Part shown: in pieces, positions 41,888-52,104 of the stretch
Layout of the letters: each line of letters begins with the position of its first letter
How positions within the stretch are numbered: the stretch's first letter is position 1
Origin: Domibacillus mangrovi
Lineage (GTDB): Bacteria > Bacillota > Bacilli > Bacillales > Domibacillaceae
Direction of reading: 5' to 3'
Length of the DNA: 64,000 nucleotides
Assembly: GCF_001906925.1 (NCBI RefSeq)
Contig: NZ_MRWQ01000006.1
Location: 248,001-312,000, forward strand
Notes under the pieces: model-generated
Database searches by the model: none
What the model saw: only the letters and a program-made list of their open reading frames with translations
Told to the model about the DNA's origin: nothing
Translations under genes and position numbers: made by a program

Positions 41888-44614
41888 TTATTTGTTATTA
41901 TTCACATTTTGCAATTTGCCACGAAGAACCATTTGCAAAATACCACCATGACGGTAATAATCAACGTCTACTTCAGAATCAAAGCGGGCCAGCGCTTGGA
42001 ATTCTGTTTTCTTGCCTTCTTTATTTGTTGCTGTAACCGTTACAACTTCACGTGGTTTCACACTATCTGTAATAGCCACTTCAATTGTTTCTTCACCTGT
42101 AAGTCCAAGTGTTGTTGCATTTTCGCCCAGTTTGTACTGAAGAGGAAGCACACCCATCATAACGAGGTTTGAACGGTGAATACGCTCATAGCTTTCTGCA
42201 ATAACGGTCTTAACGCCAAGCAAGTTTGTCCCTTTTGCCGCCCAGTCACGTGAAGAGCCCATTCCGTAATCTTTACCGGCAAGAACGACAAGACCTGTTC
42301 CCTGCTCTTGATACTTCATGCATGCATCATAAATAGGCATAACTTCGCCTGTTGGCCAATAAGTTGTAAGTCCACCTTCTGTACCCGGCGCAATTTGGTT
42401 ACGAATACGAATATTCGCAAACGTACCACGCATCATCACTTCATGGTTGCCTCGGCGTGAACCGTATGAGTTAAAGTCACGTGGTTCTACACCTTTAGAG
42501 CGTAGATATAAGCCTGCTGGTGTATCCTTACCGATCGCACCGGCTGGTGAAATATGGTCTGTCGTGACAGAATCACCGAATTTACCCATTACACGCAAGC
42601 CTGTGAGCGCTTGAATCGGCTCTGGATTTGTTGAAAGGTTCTGGAAGAATGTTGGATTCGCAATGTACGTTGAATCTTCATTCCAACTGTAAAGTGCTTC
42701 ATTGCTCGTTTGAATTTGATTCCACTTTGCATTGCTATTGAATACTTGATCATATTCTTTACGGAACAATTCAGGTGTAACGGTACGTTTCACCGCTTCT
42801 TTTACTTCAGCCGTTCCTGGCCAAATATCTTTAAAGAAGACGTCTTGTCCATCTTTACCTTTGCCGATCGGCTCGTTTTGAAGGTCTACGTTTACATTAC
42901 CTGCAAGTGCATAGGCAACAACAAGTGGTGGCGATGCAAGGTAGTTTCCTTTTACAAGCGGATGAATACGCCCTTCAAAGTTACGGTTACCTGAAAGAAC
43001 AGACGTAACAAGAAGATCTGAATCAACAATCGCTTTTTCGATTTCGTCTTTTAGCGGACCGGAGTTACCGATACATGTCGTACAGCCGTAGCCGACAAGG
43101 TTGAAACCAAGTTTCTCCATATAAGGAAGTAGTCCGGAATCACGAAGATAGCCTGTCACGACTTTTGAACCTGGTGCAAGAGATGTTTTTACATATTTAG
43201 GCACTTCAAGACCAAGTTCGACCGCTTTTTTCGCTACTAAACCAGCTGCAAGAAGAACGTACGGATTTGATGTATTTGTACATGATGTGATCGCAGCAAT
43301 GCCAATCGCACCCGTTTTCATTTCTACTTTTTCACCATCTTTGAATTTAACCGTTGCTGTTTTGTCAAGCTCTCCTGCTGTCAAGCCGAAACCATGGTTG
43401 CCTTGGGGCTCGCTGACTGCTTCTTGGAATGCTTTTTGCATTTGAGTAAGTGGAATTAGATCTTGTGGACGTTTCGGACCAGACAAATTCGGTTCGATTT
43501 CAGCAAGACTTATTTCAACGACTTCTGTATATATAGGATCTTCATTTTCTGGTGTGAAGAACATATTGTTTTCTTTTAAATACTGCTCAACGACTTGAAC
43601 GTGCTCTTCTTCGCGTCCTGTTAAACGCATGTAATCAAGAGATTCTGCATCAACGGGGAAAAAACCACAAGTTGCGCCATATTCAGGTGCCATGTTCGCA
43701 ATTGTCGCACGATCTGCAAGCGGAAGTGAGGCTACACCTGCACCGAAAAACTCAACGAATTTACCGACTACGCCTTGTTGACGAAGAACTTGTGTTACTT
43801 TTAACGCAAGGTCAGTAGCCGTTGCGCCATCTGGTAGTTCGCCTGTTAATTTAACACCGACTACTTCTGGAATAGGAAAGTATGAAGGCTGTCCAAGCAT
43901 ACCTGCTTCTGCTTCAATACCTCCAACGCCCCATCCAAGAACGCCGATTCCATTAATCATTGTTGTATGTGAATCGGTACCAACAAGGGTATCCGGATAA
44001 GCTTCAAACTCGCCTTCAGTCGTTTCAACTGCATGTACGACATTCGCAAGATACTCAAGGTTTACCTGATGAACAATTCCCGTTGCTGGTGGAACTGCAC
44101 GGTAATTATCAAATGCTTTTTGGGCCCAGCTTAAAAACTCATAACGCTCAGCATTGCGGTCAAATTCAAGCACCATATTGCGCTCAAGCGCCTCCGGTGT
44201 ACCATAAGCATCTACTTGCACAGAGTGATCAATAACGAGGTCGACCGGAATTTCAGGATTAATGACCTGAGGATCGCCGCCGATGTCTGCCATTGCTTTA
44301 CGAAGAGACGCAAGGTCAACAACAACCGGAACACCCGTAAAGTCCTGTAAAATAACACGTGATGGTTTAAACGGAACTTCTGCTTCTTTGTCTACATTTG
44401 GTCCCCATTTTGCTAAGTTTTCAACGTGGTCTTTTTTAATGACATAGCCATCAAATTGACGAAGGACAGATTCAAGTAATACTTTAATCGAATATGGCAG
44501 GCGTGAAACTTTTGCTGTTCCTGCTTCTTCAAGAGCTGCCAGGCGGTAGTAATTATATCGCTTACCATTAAGGTCAAAGCTTGCACGGGCGTTAAATACA
44601 TCATTTTTCGCCAT
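41888..44614 (-). CDS. acnA: aconitate hydratase
   Basis: 908 aa, full length for AcnA/IRP1 type. [20 protein letters not shown], the cluster cysteines in TSCTNTSNP and [11 protein letters not shown], and the C-terminal swivel domain with [14 protein letters not shown] and [16 protein letters not shown] are all present. It interconverts citrate and isocitrate and in Bacillus also binds RNA when the cluster is lost. AGAGGGGG precedes the ATG. Confidence 0.97.
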   Translation of the reverse strand: MAKNDVFNARASFDLNGKRYNYYRLAALEEAGTAKVSRLPYSIKVLLESVLRQFDGYVIKKDHVENLAKWGPNVDKEAEVPFKPSRVILQDFTGVPVVVDLASLRKAMADIGGDPQVINPEIPVDLVIDHSVQVDAYGTPEALERNMVLEFDRNAERYEFLSWAQKAFDNYRAVPPATGIVHQVNLEYLANVVHAVETTEGEFEAYPDTLVGTDSHTTMINGIGVLGWGVGGIEAEAGMLGQPSYFPIPEVVGVKLTGELPDGATATDLALKVTQVLRQQGVVGKFVEFFGAGVASLPLADRATIANMAPEYGATCGFFPVDAESLDYMRLTGREEEHVQVVEQYLKENNMFFTPENEDPIYTEVVEISLAEIEPNLSGPKRPQDLIPLTQMQKAFQEAVSEPQGNHGFGLTAGELDKTATVKFKDGEKVEMKTGAIGIAAITSCTNTSNPYVLLAAGLVAKKAVELGLEVPKYVKTSLAPGSKVVTGYLRDSGLLPYMEKLGFNLVGYGCTTCIGNSGPLKDEIEKAIVDSDLLVTSVLSGNRNFEGRIHPLVKGNYLASPPLVVAYALAGNVNVDLQNEPIGKGKDGQDVFFKDIWPGTAEVKEAVKRTVTPELFRKEYDQVFNSNAKWNQIQTSNEALYSWNEDSTYIANPTFFQNLSTNPEPIQALTGLRVMGKFGDSVTTDHISPAGAIGKDTPAGLYLRSKGVEPRDFNSYGSRRGNHEVMMRGTFANIRIRNQIAPGTEGGLTTYWPTGEVMPIYDACMKYQEQGTGLVVLAGKDYGMGSSRDWAAKGTNLLGVKTVIAESYERIHRSNLVMMGVLPLQYKLGENATTLGLTGEETIEVAITDSVKPREVVTVTATNKEGKKTEFQALARFDSEVDVDYYRHGGILQMVLRGKLQNVNNNK

Positions 44615-44775
44615 TTAGGTTCCCCCTCTTAACTATCAGTATGTAAGACATCCGAAAAATTAGTTATTCATTTTTTCTTCTAATTTCCCACATCTTTTAT
44701 CATATTATACGGATCTATATAAGTAAATAACAAGAAGTTAATCACCTTTCATAAGAAAAACTAATTACATGAACT

Positions 44776-44806
44776 TACCACCCTTACGAGTTGTTGGAGG
44801 TGGGGG
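44776..44806 (-). other. hairpin resembling the right end of an IS200/IS605 element
   Basis: On the minus strand CCCCCACC and GGGTGG arms surround TCCAACAACTCGTAA. It lies about 90 bp beyond the TnpB fragment, where IS605-type elements carry the right-end hairpin and the omega-RNA scaffold. Weak on its own. Confidence 0.35.
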
Positions 44807-44895
44807 CTTTTTAAGTATTCACCACTTTTACTAGCTGACGAAATAGACCAAGCGAATCCTCTTGTTCTAAGAGTTTATATTCGATTAGGCAGTCG

Positions 44896-45093
44896 CTAAT
44901 AAGCGGCTGCCTTCATGAAAAACCCATCCATCGCAAAGTCTAATCCGACAACGTTTTGAATGTCCTTTGGTTTTATTTCTTTTTCATATTCAGTCAAAAA
45001 CGAAATGTCGTATTTTCTCGATGAAGTCATCGAAATCGTACAAGACTTCACTACATGTCCAGAAAGTACTTCTCTATGTTGTTTCAATTTCAC
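44896..45093 (-). pseudogene. tnpB: TnpB (IS200/IS605) internal fragment
   Basis: 65 codons: VKSCTISMTSSRKYDISF, then EYEKEIKPKDIQNVVGLDFA with MDG. This is the beta-barrel to RuvC-I junction of TnpB RNA-guided nucleases, and GLDFAMDG carries the first catalytic aspartate. The N-terminus, the later RuvC motifs and the zinc ribbon are missing, so it is inactive. Confidence 0.75.
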
Positions 45094-45458
45094 TTTTTTA
45101 GTTTATTATATAAGACTGATTATCCCAGAAGGACAAAAAATAAAATCCTTTAAGCTATATCTCCTAACCGAAATTCATCTCCCCCTTACCGCCTGACTAT
45201 GCCCTTCACACGTTTGAATAGGGGGGACTTCTTTGGGAAATTCGTTAAACTCTTTCCACTGCGCCAGACAGAATATACGTTCCATTCAAATCCAATCCTT
45301 CCTCCCTACTCATTCCTTACATAATATACCCTCATATCCTTTTTTAAAGCGCTTCGTTTTTTCATTAAACAATGGTCAATGTTTTGAATTTATACCATGT
45401 GGGTAAACTTGTTAGTATGCGAGCGATAAAGTGACAATATTATTAAGGAGGACTTTCA

Positions 45459-45743
45459 ATGTATAGCAGTAAAAAAACGATGAAGCAAAAAAATGGCGGA
45501 CTTGGTTACCTTCTTCTCGGTGCTGGTGCCGCAGCATGGTGGATGTCGAAAGATGAAAACCGTACAAAATTTGATAGCTGGATGTCCCAGGCGAAACAGA
45601 AATTAAACGGTGAAACGTCTCCAGGGGATTCGTTCCCGGTACATAAAGGAGGCAATCCTCATCCAGAAGACATTGATGACAATAAAATGGTTGACGAAGG
45701 TTCCCAATTCGCAGTAAATTATTACAATAAAAAACAGCAGTAA
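45459..45743 (+). CDS. 94-aa hypothetical protein with one membrane segment
   Basis: Basic N-terminus, GGLGYLLLGAGAAAWWM (about residues 13-30) as membrane or YtxH-like segment, then a hydrophilic tail with PVHKGGNPHPEDIDD. AAGGAGG precedes the ATG and a strong terminator follows. Probably a cell-envelope or stress-related small protein; unrecognised. Confidence 0.6.
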   Translation: MYSSKKTMKQKNGGLGYLLLGAGAAAWWMSKDENRTKFDSWMSQAKQKLNGETSPGDSFPVHKGGNPHPEDIDDNKMVDEGSQFAVNYYNKKQQ

Positions 45744-45746
45744 TAA

Positions 45747-45780
45747 AAACGTCTTTGCCATGTTAGGCAAAGACGTTTTT
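45747..45780. terminator. bidirectional terminator
   Basis: AAAACGTCTTTGCC/GGCAAAGACGTTTTT stem between convergent genes. Confidence 0.92.
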
Positions 45781-45811
45781 ATCGTTTCACTGCGCGGAAT
45801 GCCACACCTTG

Positions 45812-46405
45812 TTATTCAGACTGTTTCGAATACTCATCTACATAATACAAAACATCCGCTACATACTGATCGCTTTTATTATAAGCAAAAATCGCCCGCT
45901 CTAAATCACCTTCAGCGGCTCCATTTGACTGCAAATAATTCGCCGCACTAAAAATGGCATCTTCAACATCAAATGGGTCAGCTTTGCCGTCTCCATTTGC
46001 ATCAACGCCGTATCCGCCGTATTTTGCAATGACTTTAGGGTCTATTTTTTCTTCTTTTGAAATTTCTCCTGCACCAAGTCCGTTGCAGGTAGGGTGCTGC
46101 CATCCGACAAATGTGCATGGCATAAACTGCATAGGACCTTCTGCACCTACTGGCGAAATCATCGGATCCATTGTTGAAAATTTGGTTTCCACCCGGTGGT
46201 GCGCTGCCAGGAGCTCCCACGGAACGCCATATTCTGCTGCAGCCGCTTTGTAAATCGGAATAAATTCTTCCGGAATGTTTTTTGTATCTATTAATTTAAA
46301 TGTTGAATCACTCAAAGCAAATAGGATCAATAAAAACAGGCCTAGAAGAATAAATGAAGTAGATAAAAAAGACATTGCTCGTTTTCGTAACTTTCGTCGT
46401 TTCAC
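45812..46405 (-). CDS. membrane-anchored lytic transglycosylase
   Basis: 197 aa. One N-terminal membrane helix (residues 11-30), then a lysozyme-like domain: WELLAAHHRVETKFSTMD includes the catalytic Glu, with SPVGAEGPMQFMPCTFVGW and AIFAYNKSDQYVADV later. Cleaves peptidoglycan glycan strands; outside the membrane. GTG start behind AAAGGAG. Also called CwlT-like or Slt family. Confidence 0.9.
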   Translation of the reverse strand: MKRRKLRKRAMSFLSTSFILLGLFLLILFALSDSTFKLIDTKNIPEEFIPIYKAAAAEYGVPWELLAAHHRVETKFSTMDPMISPVGAEGPMQFMPCTFVGWQHPTCNGLGAGEISKEEKIDPKVIAKYGGYGVDANGDGKADPFDVEDAIFSAANYLQSNGAAEGDLERAIFAYNKSDQYVADVLYYVDEYSKQSE

Positions 46406-46488
46406 TATGTTATACTCCTTTATTAAAACGGGCTCTCCTCATCATAAAAAAGACCGGAGAAAACTTCAAGTGAAACAAATGAAATGAT

Positions 46489-46519
46489 AAAAAAGAGTAT
46501 CGATTGATACCCTTTTTTA
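46489..46519 (-). terminator. terminator of BCCT transporter gene
   Basis: AAAAAAGAGTATC/GATACCCTTTTTT stem with a four-base loop. Confidence 0.85.
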
Positions 46520-46523
46520 TCAT

Positions 46524-48035
46524 TTAAGTACGGGGACCACGCATGCCTTGCTTGCGCATCTCTTTCCGCTCTTCTGAAAAAGCTCGAACAAGAGAAAACA
46601 TCATTAAAATAATAATGAATGAAAACGGAAATGCGGCTGCAATGAGGGTATTTTGCAATGCTTGAAGCCCACCACTGTACAGAAGTACAACGGCAATCAT
46701 AGACTGGAAAATGCCCCATGCCACTTTCACATTGTTTGGCGGTGTTAGCGAACCATTCGTCGTCTGCATACCAAGAACAAATGTAGCGGAATCTGCTGAT
46801 GTAATGAAGAATGTTGTAACAAGAAAAATAGCTACGATAGATAACAGCTGTGACCACGGAAGTGCATTAAAAACAGCGAACAGCACTTCTTCTGTTGCAT
46901 ACTGTGTCAAATCAACAGCGCCGCTCATTTGTAAATCCATCGCTGATGCTCCAAACACCGCAAACCAAAAAAAGCTGACAAGTGATGGCATAAGTAACAC
47001 ACCGATCATGAATTCGCGAACCGTACGTCCCCGTGATACACGGGCGATAAAAATACCAACGAATGGCGCCCAGGAAATCCACCACGCCCAATAAAAAATC
47101 GTCCACCCATTAATCCAGCTACGGTGTTCTTCGTTAAGCGGTGCAATCTGGAAACTCATACGCATCAGGTTCTGAAAATACGCCCCGATCGTATCAGTAA
47201 ATATATTTAAAATAAACAGACTTGGTCCAAGAATTAACATTAAAACTAAAAGAGCAACCGCCAATACCATGTTTACGTTGCTTAAAATTTTGATTCCTTT
47301 TCCAAGACCTGATAACGACGAAATGATAAACAACACGGTCGTAATAGCAATAATAATGAACTGTACAGCAAATGAAACAGGTACCCCGAATAAATACGCA
47401 AGACCGCCGTTAATTTGTGCTGCGCCGAAGCCGAGAGTTGTCGCCACCCCGACAGCTGTAGCAAAAACAGCAATAATATCAATAAGCGTGCCAATCCATC
47501 CTTCTGTATATTTCCCGAGTACCGGCTTCAATGTAGCGCTGACAAGACCAGGTTCTCCTTTTCGGAATTGGAAGTAAGCAAGCGAAAGCGCAACGATTGC
47601 ATAAATAGCCCATGCGTGCAGTCCCCAATGAAAAAACGTGTAGCGCAGAGATTCTCTTAATGCACTGTTCGTCCCTTCTTCTGACAGCGGACTTGAAACC
47701 GCATAATGGCTAAGCGGCTCTGCTGCCCCCCAAAATACAAGTCCTATTCCCATGCCCGCACTAAACAACATCGCGAACCATGAGGCGGTTGAGTATTCCG
47801 GTTTTTCCCCTAGTTTACCAAGTCGAATAGTACCAATTGGGCTAAAAATAAGCACAAGACAAAATAATACAATAATCGACACTAAAATTAAGTAGTACCA
47901 TCCAAATGCAGATGTAATAAAACTTTGAATATTCGTTGTTACACTTTCAATGGTTTTTGGAGCCGTTGCCCCAAATATTGTGGCAAACAGAACTAGCGCC
48001 GCTGTCCACCAAAATACACTGGTTACTTTTTTCAT
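46524..48035 (-). CDS. opuD: BCCT family glycine betaine transporter (OpuD-like)
   Basis: 503 aa, twelve membrane helices. [20 protein letters not shown], then [27 protein letters not shown], the betaine-binding Trp box and family signature. Sodium-driven uptake of glycine betaine for osmoprotection. The ATG at 48035 lies behind GGAAGGGG. The specific symbol is a best guess within the family. Confidence 0.9.
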   Translation of the reverse strand: MKKVTSVFWWTAALVLFATIFGATAPKTIESVTTNIQSFITSAFGWYYLILVSIIVLFCLVLIFSPIGTIRLGKLGEKPEYSTASWFAMLFSAGMGIGLVFWGAAEPLSHYAVSSPLSEEGTNSALRESLRYTFFHWGLHAWAIYAIVALSLAYFQFRKGEPGLVSATLKPVLGKYTEGWIGTLIDIIAVFATAVGVATTLGFGAAQINGGLAYLFGVPVSFAVQFIIIAITTVLFIISSLSGLGKGIKILSNVNMVLAVALLVLMLILGPSLFILNIFTDTIGAYFQNLMRMSFQIAPLNEEHRSWINGWTIFYWAWWISWAPFVGIFIARVSRGRTVREFMIGVLLMPSLVSFFWFAVFGASAMDLQMSGAVDLTQYATEEVLFAVFNALPWSQLLSIVAIFLVTTFFITSADSATFVLGMQTTNGSLTPPNNVKVAWGIFQSMIAVVLLYSGGLQALQNTLIAAAFPFSFIIILMMFSLVRAFSEERKEMRKQGMRGPRT

Positions 48036-48123
48036 ACATTTCCCCTTCCAAATTGAGCGAGTTAGCAAAATAAATTAAATGATAATGGCATTATTTCCTT
48101 TAACCCATCTTTAATACCCTACC

Positions 48124-48158
48124 ATAAAAAAAAGAGCCTTATCAAGTGACAGGGCTCC
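48124..48158 (-). terminator. terminator of the coiled-coil gene
   Basis: AGAGCC/GGGCTC stem with T-run on the minus strand; overlaps the stop codon. Confidence 0.65.
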
Positions 48159-49647
48159 CCATATGTGATTCCTCAATACCAAATTGCTTTAATCCCGGTG
48201 TTTTAGATGCAGATTCCGCCGCTTTCTCACGCAGTTTCAGCTCTTCGCTTTTCATCTCTGAAAGTGTCTTGACGGATTCAGCTTCTTTTTTCTGCAAACG
48301 CTCCTTTTCAAACTGCCACTGGTTCGCTGTAATAAAAGCAGTGTTCATCTCTGAAATTAAATCCGTTTCATAATACGGATACTTTCGCATGACTTCATCA
48401 GCCATTTTTTCAAATGACACGCGCAGTTTTTTTTCTAAACTGTTTTTTTCTGTCTGCCAATACGTATTTGACATCCAAGCCCCAACAGACTGAAGAAGCC
48501 CTTTTTTCGTCTCATTTGATTTCATTTTAGACTGCACACGGCTTAATTTTTCGCGAATTCGTGTATTAGATACGCTAATATCTCCTAAATAAGGGCGTGC
48601 TGGATCTGTTTTTAAAATGACAATGAGACGTTCTTGCAGATTGCGATAGACCGATTGAGCTCTCTTTTCGGCACTGATCGCATTTTCAAGTTCCAACCGC
48701 ACCGATGCAATGTGCTGCTTCGCCTCCTGCTGATCTACTTTCAATTCATTAATTTGCCGGATTAACAACTGGTAACTTGACTCTCTTCTAACCCACTCTG
48801 CTGCAATCACGGCCAAATCTGTTTCTTTCAAATCATCTTCCGGCGGCATATACATTAAAAGCAATGCGGAAGGCAACATCCAACTCCCTGATACGAGACT
48901 TTTCAATGCGACATCTGCTGTAAACAACGCACCTGGATGAAGCACCCATAAATAATGAGGATCCCCTTTTGGCAGATCCGCACAAATATCAGACAGCATC
49001 ACTTCATACATTGATAAACCGCTTCTCGTTCCCATTTCAAATAGAAAAGAAGCAAGGCCTTTTTCCTCCAAGATCTCTGTAAATAATAGTCCATGATTTA
49101 AATGGAGATGCTCATAAATTTGTACTTGTTTGTATTCCGGCATTTCTTCCCAATAACGGCGGATCTTTTCTTGAAGCGGTTCTTTCTCTTCGTCTACTTT
49201 TTCATTTTTGAGCACACGCTCCACTCTTTTCACACTTTCATAGTGAAGCAAAAATTCGAGTTTGTCTGTGATAAGAGACTGATCAAATTTCTCCTTCAAT
49301 AATTTATCTTGTTTCACCGTTTTTTCAAACCATTTATGAACGATTTCATCAGAGCGTGCAGCTACTTTTTCTTTTTCATTTAAACGAGCAGCTGGTAGCT
49401 TTAACATCTTCGTTAAAGTAATAAACACATCGAGCTGCAGCTCAGCATCCATTTGCTCATTTCGTTTGTTCGCTTCTGCTGTAATAGCAGTGAAAAACGG
49501 TGTCATCTCTTCCTTTGAAAACTGGCTTTTTGCTTTTAACGCTATTAAATCGCGCGCATTAATTTGATGCAAGATTGAATGAACGACGCGCAGCCTCATA
49601 CCTGTCAATGATGAAACAGCTGCACCTATCGATTTATTTACCGTCAT
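48142..49647 (-). CDS. large hypothetical coiled-coil protein
   Basis: About 501 aa from the ATG at 49647, which has GGAG at nine bases. No membrane span and no signal. The N-terminal two-thirds are helical with a central hydrophobic patch (FEMGTRSGLSMYEVMLSDI and GSWMLPSALLLMYM). From about residue 295 long coiled coils follow (LIRQINELKVDQQEAKQHI onward and KERLQKKEAESVKTLSEM). I do not recognise the family. Its length and native codon usage suggest a real structural or partner-binding protein. Confidence 0.6.
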   Translation of the reverse strand: MTVNKSIGAAVSSLTGMRLRVVHSILHQINARDLIALKAKSQFSKEEMTPFFTAITAEANKRNEQMDAELQLDVFITLTKMLKLPAARLNEKEKVAARSDEIVHKWFEKTVKQDKLLKEKFDQSLITDKLEFLLHYESVKRVERVLKNEKVDEEKEPLQEKIRRYWEEMPEYKQVQIYEHLHLNHGLLFTEILEEKGLASFLFEMGTRSGLSMYEVMLSDICADLPKGDPHYLWVLHPGALFTADVALKSLVSGSWMLPSALLLMYMPPEDDLKETDLAVIAAEWVRRESSYQLLIRQINELKVDQQEAKQHIASVRLELENAISAEKRAQSVYRNLQERLIVILKTDPARPYLGDISVSNTRIREKLSRVQSKMKSNETKKGLLQSVGAWMSNTYWQTEKNSLEKKLRVSFEKMADEVMRKYPYYETDLISEMNTAFITANQWQFEKERLQKKEAESVKTLSEMKSEELKLREKAAESASKTPGLKQFGIEESHMGSPVT

Positions 49648-49877
49648 AACCATCCGCTCCATTTGTTGTCTTTTTTTTGATTGTACACGAAATCAGCTGG
49701 AAAGAAAATGAATGAGAGTTTTTACTAAATAAATAAGGAAAACAAGTAATTTTTGAAAAAGTTTGTTTTTTTGTCAAAAAGAGTTGTTTTATGGAAATAA
49801 ATTCCTTAGAATAAAGTTACAATTTTTGTTGATTGGAAGTGATTTCATAATTATAAACTACTAGGGGAGGTCTTTAT

Positions 49878-49991
49878 ATGCAACAGGAAGCAAGACGCAT
49901 CGAATCGCCGCAAACGAAACTTGATTACGCAGCAATTGCGGCTAGACAGAAGTTCAAGTCGCTAGTTAGAAAGAAAAAGGAGGCTTTATAG
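49878..49991 (+). pseudogene. DUF485 N-terminal stub overlapping the L,D-transpeptidase gene
   Basis: 37 codons starting MQQEARRIESPQTKLDYAAI, ending KFKSLVRKKKEAL. LDYAAIAARQKFKSLVRKKK is the cytoplasmic start of DUF485 proteins that accompany solute:sodium symporters; the two membrane helices are missing. Its TAG shares a G with the GTG of the next gene, and its AAAGGAGG serves that gene, so it now functions like a leader peptide. Confidence 0.55.
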
Positions 49992-50692
49992 TGAAGCATA
50001 TGATTTATATGTGTTTAGTGATTCTTTTACTTATTTCTATTTCTCCTCAGTCACCAGAAGCAGCCCCTGATCCATACGTCGCTGCATTATCCAACGTAAT
50101 TGACAGCAAACAGGTAATCATTGCAGAAGGACAGACATCTTCTAGTATAGCAACAGTGAAACTATATGAAAAAGTCGGGAGCAACTGGGTGTTAAAACGT
50201 GTCTCACCGGCTGTCACTGGTAAAAATGGACTGTCTTTTACGAAGAAAGAAGGAAATGGAGCTACACCAACAGGGATGTATGCCATCGGTGAAATGTTTG
50301 GCTTTGCAGCAAAACCAGTCGGCGTAAAATCACGTTATACAGTTACAAACAAATTTCATTATTGGGTAGATGACGCTACGTCAAAAGACTACAACAAATG
50401 GATATACTACCGCGGCAATCCATTCACACGCTGGAAATCGTTTGAACGGCTGAATCATACGCTCTACAAACACGCAATTATTATTCGCTATAATGAAAAT
50501 CCTGTCGTGAAAAATGCCGGCAGTGCGATCTTTATTCACCTATGGCGCAGCGGTACAACCCCGACAGCAGGATGTATTGCCCTCAGTGAATCACATTTAA
50601 CAGTTCTAATGAAATGGATTGACCCAGCAAAAACGCCCAAAATCGTCATTGGTACACCGGATTCGATCCAAAAAGAACTGATTGCTCTTTAA
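49991..50692 (+). CDS. L,D-transpeptidase (YkuD domain) family protein
   Basis: 233 aa. Signal peptide (residues 1-24, ends PEAAPDP), then a YkuD-like domain with GNGATPTGMYAIGEMFGF and the catalytic stretch FIHLWRSGTTPTAGCIALSE (His and Cys). Cross-links or modifies peptidoglycan outside the membrane. GTG start with AAGGAGG; overlaps the DUF485 stub by one base. Confidence 0.88.
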   Translation: MKHMIYMCLVILLLISISPQSPEAAPDPYVAALSNVIDSKQVIIAEGQTSSSIATVKLYEKVGSNWVLKRVSPAVTGKNGLSFTKKEGNGATPTGMYAIGEMFGFAAKPVGVKSRYTVTNKFHYWVDDATSKDYNKWIYYRGNPFTRWKSFERLNHTLYKHAIIIRYNENPVVKNAGSAIFIHLWRSGTTPTAGCIALSESHLTVLMKWIDPAKTPKIVIGTPDSIQKELIAL

Positions 50693-50699
50693 TGTCACA

Positions 50700-50732
50700 A
50701 AAAACCGGTCATCAGCTGATGACCGGTTTTAG
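50700..50732. terminator. bidirectional terminator
   Basis: AAAACCGGTCATCAG/CTGATGACCGGTTTT perfect stem between convergent genes. Confidence 0.95.
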
Positions 50733-50742
50733 TTTTACACTG

Positions 50743-51855
50743 TTACATTAGTTCATCCAGCTGCTTATACGCATAACCAAGATCATCGGCGACCGCTTTG
50801 TATGTGACGAATCCTTTTAGCGTATTAATACCGCATTTTAAAGCTGCATTTTCGGCTACCGCTTTCTCAAACCCTTTATCCGCGATTTGAAGCGCATACG
50901 GAATGGTTACATTTGTCAATGCAACAGTCGATGTCCGTGGCACAGCACCTGGCATATTGGCCACAGCATAATGAACAACACCATGCTTTACATATGTTGG
51001 ATTGTCATGTGTCGTAATGCGGTCTACTGTTTCAAAAATACCGCCCTGATCCACCGCTACGTCCACAATAACTGAGCCCTCTGACATCGATTTCACCATT
51101 TCTTCTGTTACTAGTCTTGGTGCTTTAGCTCCTGGAATTAATACCGCACCAATCACAAGATCAGACTCTTTCACGGCTTCTGCAACATTAAATGGGTTTG
51201 ATATTAACGTTTGAATCGATGAGCCGAATACATCTTCCAAGTGCCGGAGACGATCTGCGCTTAAATCAATAATTGTAACGTCGGCACCAAGACCTATCGC
51301 AATTTTTGCTGCATTCTTTCCGACCATTCCACCCCCGATGACCGTCACCTTGCTTTTTTTCACACCCGGTACACCTCCAAGCAGAACACCCTTTCCCCCT
51401 TCTTGCTTTTCTAAAAACTGCGCGCCAATTTGTGCGGCCATCCGACCCGCTACTTCACTCATCGGTGATAAAAGCGGCAGCGTTTGGTTCACACTAACCG
51501 TTTCATATGCGATGCCTATCACTTCATGTTCAACAAGTGCCTTCGTTAACTCCGGCTCTGCTGCAAGATGAAGATACGCAAAAAGTATAAGCCCTTTGTG
51601 GAAATATTTGTATTCCGATGCGAGCGGCTCCTTTACTTTCATGACCATATCTGAACGTTTCCATACCTCAGTTGCCACGTTCAAAATTTCCGCCCCTGTT
51701 TTTTTATATTCTTCATCAGAGAAGCCACTTCCCATCCCAGCCCCGCTTTGTACAAGTACATGATGTCCTGCTTGTACAAATGAATTAACGCCAGCTGGTG
51801 TAATAGCAACCCGATTTTCATTGTTTTTAATTTCTCCTGGTACGCCAATAATCAT
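50743..51855 (-). CDS. ald: alanine dehydrogenase
   Basis: 370 aa. [22 protein letters not shown], and the NAD fold with [15 protein letters not shown] are typical, and [16 protein letters not shown] is a family signature. Oxidatively deaminates L-alanine to pyruvate; needed for growth on alanine and for normal sporulation in B. subtilis. An AdeR-like activator gene lies upstream, with repeat G in the gap. Confidence 0.97.
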   Translation of the reverse strand: MIIGVPGEIKNNENRVAITPAGVNSFVQAGHHVLVQSGAGMGSGFSDEEYKKTGAEILNVATEVWKRSDMVMKVKEPLASEYKYFHKGLILFAYLHLAAEPELTKALVEHEVIGIAYETVSVNQTLPLLSPMSEVAGRMAAQIGAQFLEKQEGGKGVLLGGVPGVKKSKVTVIGGGMVGKNAAKIAIGLGADVTIIDLSADRLRHLEDVFGSSIQTLISNPFNVAEAVKESDLVIGAVLIPGAKAPRLVTEEMVKSMSEGSVIVDVAVDQGGIFETVDRITTHDNPTYVKHGVVHYAVANMPGAVPRTSTVALTNVTIPYALQIADKGFEKAVAENAALKCGINTLKGFVTYKAVADDLGYAYKQLDELM

Positions 51856-51892
51856 GACAATTCATCCCCCTAGTTGATTATTTTCCTTATCA

Positions 51893-52076
51893 TCATAGCC
51901 CCACTGAATAAAAATGAACTCAGGTAAAGAGCACCGCGGCCTGCGGCAATACCTGAGTGACCGACTTCAGCCGGCCCGAACCAATCGGGCTTTTACAGGC
52001 AATTGATCCCCTTGCTTACCCTTCTTTTTTCGAAGTCTTGAAGAAGGGGTCTTACTGCCCGTTAATGCGGGATAAA
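51893..52076 (+). repeat. structured interspersed repeat, copy G (5' end missing)
   Basis: Begins at the 3' arm of the first hairpin (CCCCACTGAAT), so the 5' ATAAA end is lost; the 3' end has ATAAA at 52072-52076. Middle and terminal hairpins are intact. Located in the ald promoter region, 29 bp after the regulator's stop codon. Confidence 0.88.
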
Positions 52077-52104
52077 AAGTCAATAGAAGTATTTTTGTTC
52101 ATTT

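Noticed and set aside
45175-45285. 36-codon minus-strand frame (MERIFCLAQWKEFNEF) next to the TnpB fragment
   Set aside because: The ribosome binding site is poorly spaced and the sequence matches nothing I know; may be element debris.
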